A stretch of 47,808 nucleotides of DNA from Acidobacteriota bacterium (GTDB taxonomy: Bacteria; Acidobacteriota; Terriglobia; Bryobacterales; Bryobacteraceae), in NCBI GenBank assembly GCA_023436715.1, contig JAEZIJ010000113.1:1-47808 (forward strand), given 5' to 3'. Made by a program: the position numbers and the translations under genes. The notes under the pieces were generated by a model. It searched no databases, was not told where the DNA came from, and worked only from the letters and a program-made list of their open reading frames with translations. Shown here one piece after another: positions 30,673 through 40,800 of this stretch (the stretch's first letter is position 1; every line of letters begins with the position of its first letter).

Positions 30673-33600
30673 CTACAACCTGCCGCCCACACTGACCGGG
30701 ATCGACTCCCAGTTGTAGCTTGCCGCGACCTCGCCTTTGTTTGTGATCAGCAGCAGTGCGGCACGGCCGGGCGGCAGCGTTACCTTGAAATCACGGCCGC
30801 TGGCGATGTCGTGGAATGTGAGCGGCCGGCGCGACGAGGATTCCGACGTGAGGACGTAGAGTGTGCCGCCCTCCACGCGGGTCGGGCAGATCAACATGCC
30901 CGGATCGTCCGTTTCGGTCGTATAAACGGGCCGCACCCCGGCCTGTTTCATCGCGAAGCGGTACACGGCTCCGATATTCGCAAGGTCCTCGCTCATTTCA
31001 AGGGGCAGGGCAAAGTAAAGGATCTTGCCTTTGCCCAGGCTCTTCTCAACAAAGGTCTGATCCGAGGGCAGGAAGGCCCGGTCCACCAGGGTCGTCTTGT
31101 CGCCGGCGTAGGTGAACCAGGCGCGCTGGCCGGCCCACTCCACGGGGTTTTCGCGCGTCAGGAGCACTCCCGGCTCGTAGCCGATGCCGAGGTCGATGGC
31201 CCTCTTGCGCGGCTGAAAATGTTCGTCGAGGTCGATGCGGCCCGAGACCAGCAGCACCGCTCCCTCGCGCACCTTGGCCAGCAGCTTCCCCCAAGCCTGC
31301 TCGCTCAGCACCCACGGCGCCGGCAGGATCATGAGCTTGGGGTTGCCCAGCATGTCGAGCTGGTATTCGCCCACAGCATAGGCCGCGGCGCGCGCATGGT
31401 GATACAGAGCCCGCACGCTCTTCTGCTGCACTTCGAGTCCGATGCGGCTGAAAGCCGAAAGCTGCAACGACTGCGGCAGCACGATGGCCACCTCGGGCGG
31501 CTGGGCCGATGTCAGGAATGGCCGGGCCTTCCCGGCGAATGCGCCCAGGTGCAGCAGCAGTTCGCTCATGGCCTTGCGGGAGCCGTCTCCCCGTCTGTGC
31601 CCTTCCTGGTCTCCGCTCTGCCATTGCCAATGCAGTGCGCCGCCGCTGTTGGCCGCCGCAAAGCCGAGGGCCAGTTTGCGCTCGTTGAGCGTGAAGGCGT
31701 TGATTTCGTCCTGGCGCGCGCCATCGTCCATCCGCGTCACAGGCTGCACGCCGGTCTCGCCGATCAGGTTGGGCATGTCGGGCCGCTTCGCAACCACAGA
31801 GTTCCACAGCATGGCGTCATCCTGCCACCAGGTGTGGTTCACGGTGAAGTCCACGCCCGAACTGCCATAAAAGTGGTTCAGCACGCGATTGGTGACACCG
31901 CCCTCATCCTGGCCGATCGTCACCACGCCCTTGCTGCCCGCGGCGCGGATGGCCGCGATCATCTCCCCGGCCCAGCGGTTGAACATGTCCTGCGCGAACA
32001 GGTTGTAATCCACGGCCCGGAGGGCGCGGGTGCTGCCGCCCCGGCGGGCGCTCAAATCCGCTGCGTCCGGCAGGGAGATCGCGCCGAAGGTGCTGACTTC
32101 TTCCGGCGTGACGCCCCAGGCGTCGGCCAGTTTAGCCGTTGTTCCATAGCGCTGCTCCAGCCACTGCCTCCAGGCGGCCGTTTCAGTCGGATCGCCATTC
32201 GGCGCATTCCCGCTGAAGTGCTTCTCCGGGTTTGAAAAAGTAGGCTCGTTGATGAGGTCCCAGTTCAGGAACGGAACGTCCTTGAAGCGGCTGGCGACCG
32301 AGAAGACGTATTCCTTCTGCGCCTGGATGGCCACCGGGTCGGTATATGGATTGGAGCCCGGACCCAGAGTCGGCGGCATGCGTCCCGCCATCGGGCGGAT
32401 CGTCTGCGGATCGAAGCCGAAGAACGTGAAATTCACCTGGATGTTGTGCCGGCCGGCCGAGTGCAGGTAGGCTTCCACCGCGCGGAGGAAGCGCTCGGAG
32501 GCGCCGCCGGTGACGCGGTCGAGATAGTCTGCGTGATTCAGCCAGACGCCCGTGCGCACGAACGTAATGTGGCTCCGCTCCATCTCGGCGAAATCGGAAT
32601 CCCAGGCAAAGGCGTTGCCTGACAGGTTGCCGCCCACCCAGAAGCCGCTGGTGTACCTGTCGCCCGAGAAGTAGTTCACGCCGAAGGGCACGAACGGCGC
32701 GCCGTTTTTGGTGAAGTAGTCGCGGTTGACCCCGATCCGGTCGCCGCTGGCGAGCAACTTCGCATCCCGGGACCAGAAGCCGGTGCGGTAGACCTCCAGG
32801 GTCTTGCCGTTCTCTTCATAGGTTCCCCGAAGGACGTACAGGCCCGGCGGCAGCGCCTTCGCGAATACGATGTTGGCCGCCATGGAGCCGCCCGTATAGT
32901 CGAGCAGTTTCGCATCGAGGACCTGGCTCCCTGACAGCAACTCGATCCGCACCACGCCCTGCTGCGGCCCGGTCGAGCCGGGCTGCCGCGGGCTGCGCAG
33001 ATGGACCACCACCTGCGGCGTCTCACCCTCGGCGACTGTCGGGTTCTGCACCTCGAGCCACAGCATTGTCGAGTTAAGCGTTGCGTACTGGGCCGCCTCG
33101 CGGATGAACGTCACGCCGGCCGGCGAGGCCCAATAGCCCGGCACGGGTTCGAAGCTGGCGAATACCTGGCGCGCTCCCGGAGAGGAGGACCGCCCGCCGC
33201 GCCCACCGCCGGAGTCGCGGCTGGTGGCCGCCGCCGCTACCCTCTCGCCTCTCGAATCGAGGAGGAAGCCCAACCCGCGCCCGCCGCCGAGCAGGACGAA
33301 GGTCCGCCGTGCCCGCACTTCAGTCTTGGCCAGGAAGGAATGGTCGTCGTCCCAGGCGAAGCTGGAGAAATCCGTGCGCGGCGCCTGGTAGCTGTGGCGG
33401 ATGCCCATGCTGCGCGCGTATGTGTTCTGCACCGGCCCCGGGGTGAGGTCGCGCCCCACCGGCACGAAGAAGGGCCGGCCGCCCAGGTTCAGAAGATGGC
33501 CGCCGGAGCGTACGTATTGCTGGATCTGAGGCCAGGCCTCGGCGGGAAAAGCGGAACCATAGGGCAACACCAGCAAATCGGCGCCCCGCAGCGTCTCCGG

Positions 33601-33786
33601 CTTCGTGAGATCACCGACCCCGGCAAAGACCGGCTGCATCGAGCCAAGCGCGCGCTCCAGCGCGGCCCTTGGCGGCGCCTCGGATTCTGCCGCGGGGAAT
33701 CCTTCCTGCCAGAAAATCACCACCTTGGCGGAAAGGGAAAGGGAAACTGCCAGTAGAGCCGCACTGAGCCTGAACCATTGGGACAT
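30673..33786 (-). CDS. Large secreted clan GH-A glycoside hydrolase with GATase-like domains
   Basis: A 1037-residue protein with a signal peptide (about 1-20, LSAALLAVSLSLSA). Residues about 22-130 form a Rossmann/GATase-like module (ADLLVLPYGSAFP, YVRSGGHLLNLGG). A beta-sandwich follows (about 225-330). A TIM barrel (about 345-720) carries the acid/base E514 in NWDLINEPTF and the nucleophile E677 in LIGETGVQP. A second GATase-like domain comes next (LMILPAPWVLSEQAWGKLLA), as in GH42 beta-galactosidase trimerisation domains, and a final beta domain. The fold suggests a beta-glycosidase; the substrate is unknown. The start at 33786 is chosen for its AGGA nine bases upstream. A long opposite-strand open frame here is a shadow. 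Confidence 0.8.
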   Translation of the reverse strand: MSQWFRLSAALLAVSLSLSAKVVIFWQEGFPAAESEAPPRAALERALGSMQPVFAGVGDLTKPETLRGADLLVLPYGSAFPAEAWPQIQQYVRSGGHLLNLGGRPFFVPVGRDLTPGPVQNTYARSMGIRHSYQAPRTDFSSFAWDDDHSFLAKTEVRARRTFVLLGGGRGLGFLLDSRGERVAAAATSRDSGGGRGGRSSSPGARQVFASFEPVPGYWASPAGVTFIREAAQYATLNSTMLWLEVQNPTVAEGETPQVVVHLRSPRQPGSTGPQQGVVRIELLSGSQVLDAKLLDYTGGSMAANIVFAKALPPGLYVLRGTYEENGKTLEVYRTGFWSRDAKLLASGDRIGVNRDYFTKNGAPFVPFGVNYFSGDRYTSGFWVGGNLSGNAFAWDSDFAEMERSHITFVRTGVWLNHADYLDRVTGGASERFLRAVEAYLHSAGRHNIQVNFTFFGFDPQTIRPMAGRMPPTLGPGSNPYTDPVAIQAQKEYVFSVASRFKDVPFLNWDLINEPTFSNPEKHFSGNAPNGDPTETAAWRQWLEQRYGTTAKLADAWGVTPEEVSTFGAISLPDAADLSARRGGSTRALRAVDYNLFAQDMFNRWAGEMIAAIRAAGSKGVVTIGQDEGGVTNRVLNHFYGSSGVDFTVNHTWWQDDAMLWNSVVAKRPDMPNLIGETGVQPVTRMDDGARQDEINAFTLNERKLALGFAAANSGGALHWQWQSGDQEGHRRGDGSRKAMSELLLHLGAFAGKARPFLTSAQPPEVAIVLPQSLQLSAFSRIGLEVQQKSVRALYHHARAAAYAVGEYQLDMLGNPKLMILPAPWVLSEQAWGKLLAKVREGAVLLVSGRIDLDEHFQPRKRAIDLGIGYEPGVLLTRENPVEWAGQRAWFTYAGDKTTLVDRAFLPSDQTFVEKSLGKGKILYFALPLEMSEDLANIGAVYRFAMKQAGVRPVYTTETDDPGMLICPTRVEGGTLYVLTSESSSRRPLTFHDIASGRDFKVTLPPGRAALLLITNKGEVAASYNWESIPVSVGGRL

Positions 33787-33959
33787 GAATGTCATTCCTA
33801 CGCACGCATGATAGGCGATGCCGTAATGGGCGATTATGGCACAAAAAGATATTCCAGAAATATCTTGTTTTCGTCTGTGGTCACATCCCCGCCAGCGGAA
33901 CCCGGCGCCCGTGCGCGGATTTAACAGCGAAACAGATCGCAATCGTACGTGATCGGATA

Positions 33960-33997
33960 TATAATCAACCGAACCAGGACGCAGGATCGGGATCCTG
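33960..33997 (+). promoter_or_regulatory. Promoter -10 and downstream palindrome before receptor 1
   Basis: TATAAT at 33960-33965 faces the first receptor gene, whose ATG is 109 bases further on. A perfect inverted repeat CAGGATC-GG-GATCCTG (33982-33997) lies in the predicted early leader, at about +10 to +26, and could be an operator. No good -35 box is seen. The rest of the 287-base gap between the divergent genes shows no coding sequence. Confidence 0.4.
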
Positions 33998-34073
33998 GAT
34001 TTGAGGGAGTAGCGTAAGCGGGCGGGGTGGCGGCGCCACCGGCATCTCTACCGCTATTGCTTCAGGAGATTCA

Positions 34074-37000
34074 ATGAGAAGGATTCTGACATTCACAATT
34101 CTGTTTGCTTTAGTGCTCGGCTGCGCGCTCGCACAGACGCCCACCGGCACTATCCAAGGGACTATCAAGGATGCAACCGAGGCCGTTGTGCCCGATGCGA
34201 AGGTCGTCATCGTCCACGTGGAAACCGGCACGACCTCAAACCTGACCACCGATGCCAGCGGCCATTACATCCTGCCGCTTGCGCGTCCCGGGCTCTATTC
34301 CATCACGGTGGAGAAGACCGGATTCCAAACGCTCAGGCAGGAGAACGTCAGACTGGACGTGTCACAGAACCGAACCGTCGATCTGGCTCTGCAAGTGGGC
34401 GCAATGACCCAGGAGGTGCGTGTTGATGCCGCCCCGCCCGCGGTGGATGTGAACACTTCTTCAGTCGGCCAGGTGATCGAGAACAAACGCATCATGGACC
34501 TGCCGCTCAACGGCCGCGGCGTCTTCAGTCTCGCGAACCTCACGCCGGGAGTGAACCCTACCGGAGGCGGCGCCACGCCAGGCATGGGAGGCGGCCGCAA
34601 CGCCATGAGCGAGATCCAGATCGATGGTATGACCAACATCGCTCCGGAAAACAACGTGGGCATCAACAACCGCATGTACGACCCGCAGGTGGACGCCGTA
34701 CAGGAGTTCAGCGTCGTCGTCAACGGACTGCAGGCCGAATACGGGCGGTATGCCGGCGGCGTAATCAACGTGGTTACCAAGGGCGGCACCAACCAACTCC
34801 ACGGCTCCGCGTACGAATTTTTCCGCAACCCGGAACTCAATGCCAACGGTTTCATCAACAACAAGAACGGGCGGAAGAGAACCGGGGCCAAGCAGAACCA
34901 GTACGGCTACACGATCGGCGGGCCGGTCTACATTCCCCACGTCTATGACGGCCGCAACAAGACCTTCTTTTTCAATGACCTCCAGATCTCTCCGAAGCGG
35001 GAGACTGCCAACGCTCAATCGACCGTGCCGATCCAGGAGTGGAGGGACGGGAACTTCTCGAACCTCAAGACCAGCGCCGGCGTCCCCATCATCATCTACG
35101 ATCCGGCAACCATCAGACAGGACCCCAACAACTCGAGCAAGTGGATTCGCGACCCGTTCGCCAACAACACTATCCCCAGCGACCGGATCGACCCCGTGGC
35201 GAAGAAGATGTTGACGTATTACCCGGCGGCGAACTTCACGCCCACCAACCCCTACACGCAGCAGAATAACTTCATTCTCACAGGTCCTTCGGGGAGCGAC
35301 GAATACAAGACCGACACCCGGTGGGACCAGAACTGGAGCGAAAAGTGGCGCATGTTCTTACGCGCCTCTGTCTCCTGGGGCTCCTGGACGAGCTTCAACG
35401 GCTTCGGAACCCTGGGATCATCGTCCGGCGACGGCCCGGGTACGAACAGAAATCAACAGTACTCGCTGGACAATGCCTACACGATCAGCCCTACACTGAT
35501 TCTCAACGTGCGCTACGGATTCAGCCGGTGGGCCAACACCCACTGGCCGTTTTCCGACGGCTTCGATCTGACTAAGCTGGGATTCTCCAAGGAATACCAC
35601 GCCATAGCGGCGCAGCGCGGCCTTGAGTTTCCCAACGTGGACATGAGCAGCAACCTGTCCCTCTCGAACCTGGGGCAGAATGGATGGACGCGGCTGTTCC
35701 AGTACCCTCAAAACAGCTCCCTGACCGCGAGCATGACCAAGGCCCTCTCCAGACATACCATCAAGTGGGGCGGCGAATGGCGCAGGCTGATGCTCAACTT
35801 CTACCAATACGGGTATCCGTCGGGAAGCTACAGATTTGATCGGGGCTGGACGCAGCAGGAGATCAACACCACCAGTTCAACGCAAGGCACCGGCATCGCA
35901 TCCTTCTTGCTGGGGCTCGGATCGACGACCAACGGTTCTTATATGACCCACGAACCCTCGGCCGCATCCTCCAGCAACTACTTTGCCTTCTACTTGCAGG
36001 ATGACTGGAAGGTCAGCAACAAACTGACGCTGAACATCGGCCTCCGCTATGACGTCGATGTCCCGCGCACGGAGCGTTACAACCAATATTCCTTCTTCGA
36101 CATCAACGCTCCTTCGCCCTTGCAGGGGCAGATTCCGGCCTCGGCCTGCCCGGCCTGCGGCAACCTCAAGGGCGCGATGAATTTTGTCACCGCGGACAAT
36201 CGCCACCAGGTTCCGACCGACAGGAACAACTTCGGCCCACGCTTCGGGTTTGCCTACAGCATCAAGCAGAAGACGGTTCTGCGCGGCGCTTACGGCATCA
36301 CCTACGCGCCCTCGGCGATACAGGCGGCCGGGACCTCCGGAACCGCCGGCATGGAAGGGTTCCAGTCCAATTCGAACGTAAGCTGGTCCTTCGACTCGAT
36401 GAAGACCGTTGCCGCGACCCTCAGCAACCCCTATCCCCAGGGTTTCAACCTACCGACAGGAAGGACGCTGGGCGCAAGCACCAACCTGGGCCTCGGGGTC
36501 CAGGACTCGTTCTTCGACGGCTGGGCAGTCCCGATGGTGCAGCAGTGGAACATGACTCTGCAACACTCGCTTCCGGGCAACATAACGGCCGAGATCGGCT
36601 ACATCGGAAATCACACGCTTCACCTGGTGGACGGCGAGGCTGGAAAGGCGTACAACCAGGCCAACCCGTCCTTCCTGTCGCTGGGGACCAAATTGCAAGA
36701 GCAGGTGCCGAACCCGTTCTATGGCAAGATTCCCTACAAGACCGGCAGCCTCGCGAACCCGACCGTACAGTACTATCAGCTTTTGCGGCCGTATCCGCAG
36801 TACACCGGCGTCGGTTCCTACCGAAAGCCGATCGCCCAGTCGATCTATCACGGCATGACGATCCGCATGGACAAGCGGTTCGGCAACGGGATGAGTCTCC
36901 TGTTCGCGTATACCGCGGGCAAGGCGATGGACAATGCGTCCTCGGCGGTGGGCTTCATCGGCGATATCGCGGGCAACCACCAGGACTTCTACAACTGGAA

Positions 37001-37601
37001 GGCCGAGCGCTCGCTTTCTTCGTTCGACGTGTCCCAGCGGGCCGTGATCAGCTACGTCTATGAGCTTCCTTTTGGCAAGGGCAGGAAATTCTTTAGTTCC
37101 TTGCCAAGGGCGCTCGATCTGATGGTCAAGGGCTGGCAGGCCAATGGCATCACGACCTTCCAGACCGGAACGCCGATCTTCTTGTCCGGGGCCACGAACG
37201 TCACCAACATCGGCAGCGGCCAGCGGCTCAGCAGCAACGGCAAGAGCGCGTACATCGACCACAGCGGCCAGACCACGGACCAGAAAATGGCAAAGTGGTT
37301 CGATACCAGCGTGTTTTACCAACCGGCCGCTTTTACTTTCGGCAATCTCGGCCGCACGCTTCCCGACGTCCGCAGACCCGGGATGAACATCACGGACCTG
37401 GCGCTGTTCAAGAACACGTACTTCGGTCCCGAGCAGCGCTACAACTTCCAGTTGCGCGCGGAGGCGTTCAGCGCGTTTAACCACTTCAACCTGGGGAATC
37501 CCACCAACAGCTTCACCAGCGGTAGCTTCGGCAACATCACCAGTGGCGCCAGCACCAACGGAGCCCGCGCCATCCAGATAGCAGCAAAGTTCCTCTGGTA
37601 A
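34074..37601 (+). CDS. Oar-like TonB-dependent outer-membrane receptor 1
   Basis: A 1175-residue outer-membrane protein. A signal peptide (1-21, FALVLGCALAQ) precedes a carboxypeptidase-regulatory-like beta domain (about 25-105, GTIQGTIKDATEAVVPDAKV), a plug domain (about 110-245, LPLNGRGVFSLANLTPGVNP; EIQIDGMTNIAP; AGGVINVVTKGGTNQLHGSA) and a very long beta barrel ending AIQIAAKFLW. This architecture is the acidobacterial Oar/CarboxypepD_reg receptor type used to import oligosaccharides or peptides with TonB energy. No SusD partner is present. AGGAG five bases upstream of the ATG fixes the start. It is followed by a hairpin and then a second receptor on the same strand. Confidence 0.92.
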   Translation: MRRILTFTILFALVLGCALAQTPTGTIQGTIKDATEAVVPDAKVVIVHVETGTTSNLTTDASGHYILPLARPGLYSITVEKTGFQTLRQENVRLDVSQNRTVDLALQVGAMTQEVRVDAAPPAVDVNTSSVGQVIENKRIMDLPLNGRGVFSLANLTPGVNPTGGGATPGMGGGRNAMSEIQIDGMTNIAPENNVGINNRMYDPQVDAVQEFSVVVNGLQAEYGRYAGGVINVVTKGGTNQLHGSAYEFFRNPELNANGFINNKNGRKRTGAKQNQYGYTIGGPVYIPHVYDGRNKTFFFNDLQISPKRETANAQSTVPIQEWRDGNFSNLKTSAGVPIIIYDPATIRQDPNNSSKWIRDPFANNTIPSDRIDPVAKKMLTYYPAANFTPTNPYTQQNNFILTGPSGSDEYKTDTRWDQNWSEKWRMFLRASVSWGSWTSFNGFGTLGSSSGDGPGTNRNQQYSLDNAYTISPTLILNVRYGFSRWANTHWPFSDGFDLTKLGFSKEYHAIAAQRGLEFPNVDMSSNLSLSNLGQNGWTRLFQYPQNSSLTASMTKALSRHTIKWGGEWRRLMLNFYQYGYPSGSYRFDRGWTQQEINTTSSTQGTGIASFLLGLGSTTNGSYMTHEPSAASSSNYFAFYLQDDWKVSNKLTLNIGLRYDVDVPRTERYNQYSFFDINAPSPLQGQIPASACPACGNLKGAMNFVTADNRHQVPTDRNNFGPRFGFAYSIKQKTVLRGAYGITYAPSAIQAAGTSGTAGMEGFQSNSNVSWSFDSMKTVAATLSNPYPQGFNLPTGRTLGASTNLGLGVQDSFFDGWAVPMVQQWNMTLQHSLPGNITAEIGYIGNHTLHLVDGEAGKAYNQANPSFLSLGTKLQEQVPNPFYGKIPYKTGSLANPTVQYYQLLRPYPQYTGVGSYRKPIAQSIYHGMTIRMDKRFGNGMSLLFAYTAGKAMDNASSAVGFIGDIAGNHQDFYNWKAERSLSSFDVSQRAVISYVYELPFGKGRKFFSSLPRALDLMVKGWQANGITTFQTGTPIFLSGATNVTNIGSGQRLSSNGKSAYIDHSGQTTDQKMAKWFDTSVFYQPAAFTFGNLGRTLPDVRRPGMNITDLALFKNTYFGPEQRYNFQLRAEAFSAFNHFNLGNPTNSFTSGSFGNITSGASTNGARAIQIAAKFLW

Positions 37602-37613
37602 GCTAGAGCCCTC

Positions 37614-37646
37614 GTGGGGCATACCTCCACTCCAGGTCTGCCCCAC
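37614..37646 (+). terminator. Stem-loop after receptor 1
   Basis: GTGGGGCA (37614-37621) pairs with TGCCCCAC (37639-37646) across a 17-base loop, beginning 12 bases after the stop codon. No T-tract follows, so it may terminate weakly or protect the mRNA end. The rest of the 252-base gap contains a TTGACG at 37770 without a matching -10 box. Confidence 0.45.
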
Positions 37647-37853
37647 AGCCCGGGCAAATTTTTCCCCGCCGACAGCGCCTGCAGCGGGTCTTCAGACCCA
37701 CGCTCCATATGCTCCCTTCCCCAATACACACCCGGCCCGTGGCCGCGTTTTCCCGAAAGTGAATCCCCATTGACGACTAGTAAATTGCTTTCCGAAGTGG
37801 CTGGCATTACTATTGCCAAGAGTTCGAATCACGCTTTGTATAAGGAGGTAAGA

Positions 37854-40800
37854 GTGCAAAGGTTAGGTCTCGTACTCTTAATTTTTTGCTTACTGACTGT
37901 GCCGATTTTGGCGCAGACAACAACAGGCACAATTTCAGGCACCGTAATGGATGCACAAGGTGCGAGCGTTCCCGAAGCCACAGTCTCGGCCCGGAACGTA
38001 GGACAGAACACCGTTACCACTGTGAAGACCGACGTGAGCGGGAACTTCCTGTTCACGCAGATGCTGCCGGCGACGTACACCATCGGCATCGAAAAGCAAG
38101 GCTTCAACAAGTATGAGCAGTCGAACATCGTCCTGACGGCGAATACGAACATCTCCGTGGGAAGCATCACGCTGCAGGTCGGCGCGGTCGGAGAGACGAT
38201 CAGCGTCGTTGCGCAGGGCGAACAACTTCAAACCGAAACGGCCGAGCGCGGCACCAGCATCGTCGGCACGCAGCTCGCCAATATCCAGGTGAATGGCCGC
38301 AGCTACCTGTCCCTGCTGCGCACCGTCCCTGGGATGTACACCAACGGCGACTTCCAGACCGCCAGCAACCAGACGGGCGACATCAACCTGAACGGTTCCC
38401 GCGGCACCATGGCGAACATCACGCTGAACGGCGCGAGCAACATCGACACCGGCAGCAACACGAAAATGTTCGCCACGGTCAGCATGGACTCGGTGCAGGA
38501 GTTCCGCATTCTGACCAGCAACTACCAGGCGCAATACGGCAAGGCCGGCGGCGCGCAGATCAGCGTGGTTACGAAGAGCGGCTCGACGGAATTTCACGGT
38601 TCCGGCTATTGGTATTACCGCGACAAGGGCCTAAACGCCAACAGTTGGACGAACAACCGTGACGGACAGCGTCGCGGCGATTACCACTTCAATAATTTCG
38701 GCTACACGATCGGCGGCCCGGTATACATCCCGGGGAAATTCAACACGGACAAGCAGAAGCTCTTTTTCTTCTGGAGCAACGAGTTCCAGCGCCAGCTCGT
38801 GCCGCAGGGCCGGCAAAACGTCACGATGCCAACCCTGCTTGAGCGGGCGGGCGATTTTTCCAAGTCCAAGGATTCGAGCGGCAGGGATGTGATTATCCAG
38901 GATTGGACCACGAAGTCGCCGTTTCCGGATAACAAGATCCCGGTCAGCCGTCAATTCCAGCCCGGCATGGCCTTGCTGAAATGGCTCCCGGAGCCCAACT
39001 ACTTCAACTCCGCGGTAAAGAACTACAACTACACCTCGCAGGATTCGAGCCAGAACCCGCGGCAGGAGCAGTTGCTGCGCATGGATTACAACGCCACCGA
39101 CAAGTGGAGAATCTTCGGCTCGTGGGCCAACCTGGCTCAGGACAAGGTAACCGGCTCGTACTGCGTCTCCGGCTATTCCCTTTGTCCGAACTTCCCGATC
39201 ACGCCGATGGTCTACGACCATCCGGGCTACGTTCTGACCCTGAACGCCACGGGAATGTTCAACGCAACCACGTCGAACGAAATCCTGTTCGACATCGGCC
39301 ACCATCCTGTAACGGTGTTGCCGCAGGACGCCTCCAAGATCACCCGTGCCGGCACGGGCATCGACCTTCCGACGCTGTATAAACCGTACCAGGACTGGAT
39401 TCCGCAGTTCACCTTTGGCGGCACAAGAATCGGCAATAGCCCGAATACCAACACGGGCGGTGGCGCGTGGACTCCGTTCAGCACGTATAACACAACGATC
39501 GAGCTGGCTGACAACTTCAGCAAGCTGCTGGGGCCGCACTTCCTGAAGATGGGCGCCTACATGCAGCGCAGCCGCAAGAACCAGTCCGCATACGCGGTCA
39601 CGGGCGGCAACTACAGCTTCGGCGACAGCAGCTCGAACCCGTATGACACCGGCTTCGGCTTTGCCAACGCCGCCATCGGCGCCTTCTCGCAATTTCAGCA
39701 GGCGCAGCAGTATCTGATGGGCCAGTACCGCTATACCAACGCGGAATTCTACTTCCAGGACACCTGGAAAGCGACCAAGCGCCTGACGATCGACGCCGGC
39801 GTGCGCGCCTATTACATCCAGCCCCAATACGACCAGGGTCACAGCACTTCGAACTTCCTGCCGAGCCTGTTCGATCCGGCCAAGGCCCAGGTGTTGTACC
39901 GGCCGGTGATGGTTAACGGCGTGAAAATGGCGCTCAACCCGATCACTGGGGAAACCACCTCGTCGCTGGCGATTGGCAAGCTGATTCCCGGCGTGGGCGA
40001 CCCGGCCAACGGTCTGGCGCAGGGTGGACAAAAGGGCGTCAACAACTACCTCATGAAGGTGCCTTCGATCCTGTGGGCTCCCCGGGTGGGCCTGGCCTTC
40101 GACCTGACCGGCCGCCAGAATCTGGTGCTACGCCTGGGCGCGGGCCGTTTCTACGACCGCTATCAGGGCAACGAGATATTCAACCTGATCAACAATCCGC
40201 CGGCCAATATGCAGACGACCATCGTTAACGGCCTGGCTTCGAACATCAGCGCGAACAGCCCGTTGAACAGCGTCGCCGGCATCACCGCTATCGACTATTC
40301 AGGCAAGATTCCGACGATCTACAACTGGAGCGCGGGCATCCAGGCGAAACTGCCGGGCTCGATGACTCTCGATGTAGCTTACGTGGGAAGCCAGAGCCAG
40401 CAACTGCTCTTCAATCAGGACTTGAACTCGGTGCCGTTCGGCGCGGCTTTCCTGCCGCAAAACCAGGACCCGACGAAGAGCGCCACTGCGATGCTCGGAT
40501 CATCCGCCTATGACTCGCAGTTCCTGCGTCCCTACCAGGGCTACGGCGGAATCACCATGCAGTCCTTCGGCGCCACTGCAAACTACAACTCGCTCCAGGC
40601 GACTGTGAACCGCCGTTTCGCGTCCGGTCTGTTTCTGGCCGCCAACTACACGTGGAGCAAGTGCATGACCACGGCCGACAACGACGGAGCCGGCTTCAAC
40701 CTATACGACACCCCCGGAATGGCGCGCAACTACCACTATGGCCGTTGCGGCTACGACGTTCCGCACAACCTGAACTTCACCTACGTCTATCCGCTGCCGA

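Noticed and set aside
30460..32235. 591-codon open frame opposite the large glycosidase and aminotransferase
   Set aside because: Spans the junction of two convincing genes antisense; low-information composition, no motif.
36450..37646. 398-codon minus-strand frame opposite receptor 1
   Set aside because: Antisense shadow running past the receptor stop codon; no recognisable domain.
37770..37775. TTGACG as a -35 box for receptor 2
   Set aside because: No acceptable -10 hexamer at 16-18 bases downstream.
38631..40031. 466-codon minus-strand frame opposite receptor 2
   Set aside because: Shadow of the receptor barrel; repeated Val/Arg/Ala pattern reflects codon bias.
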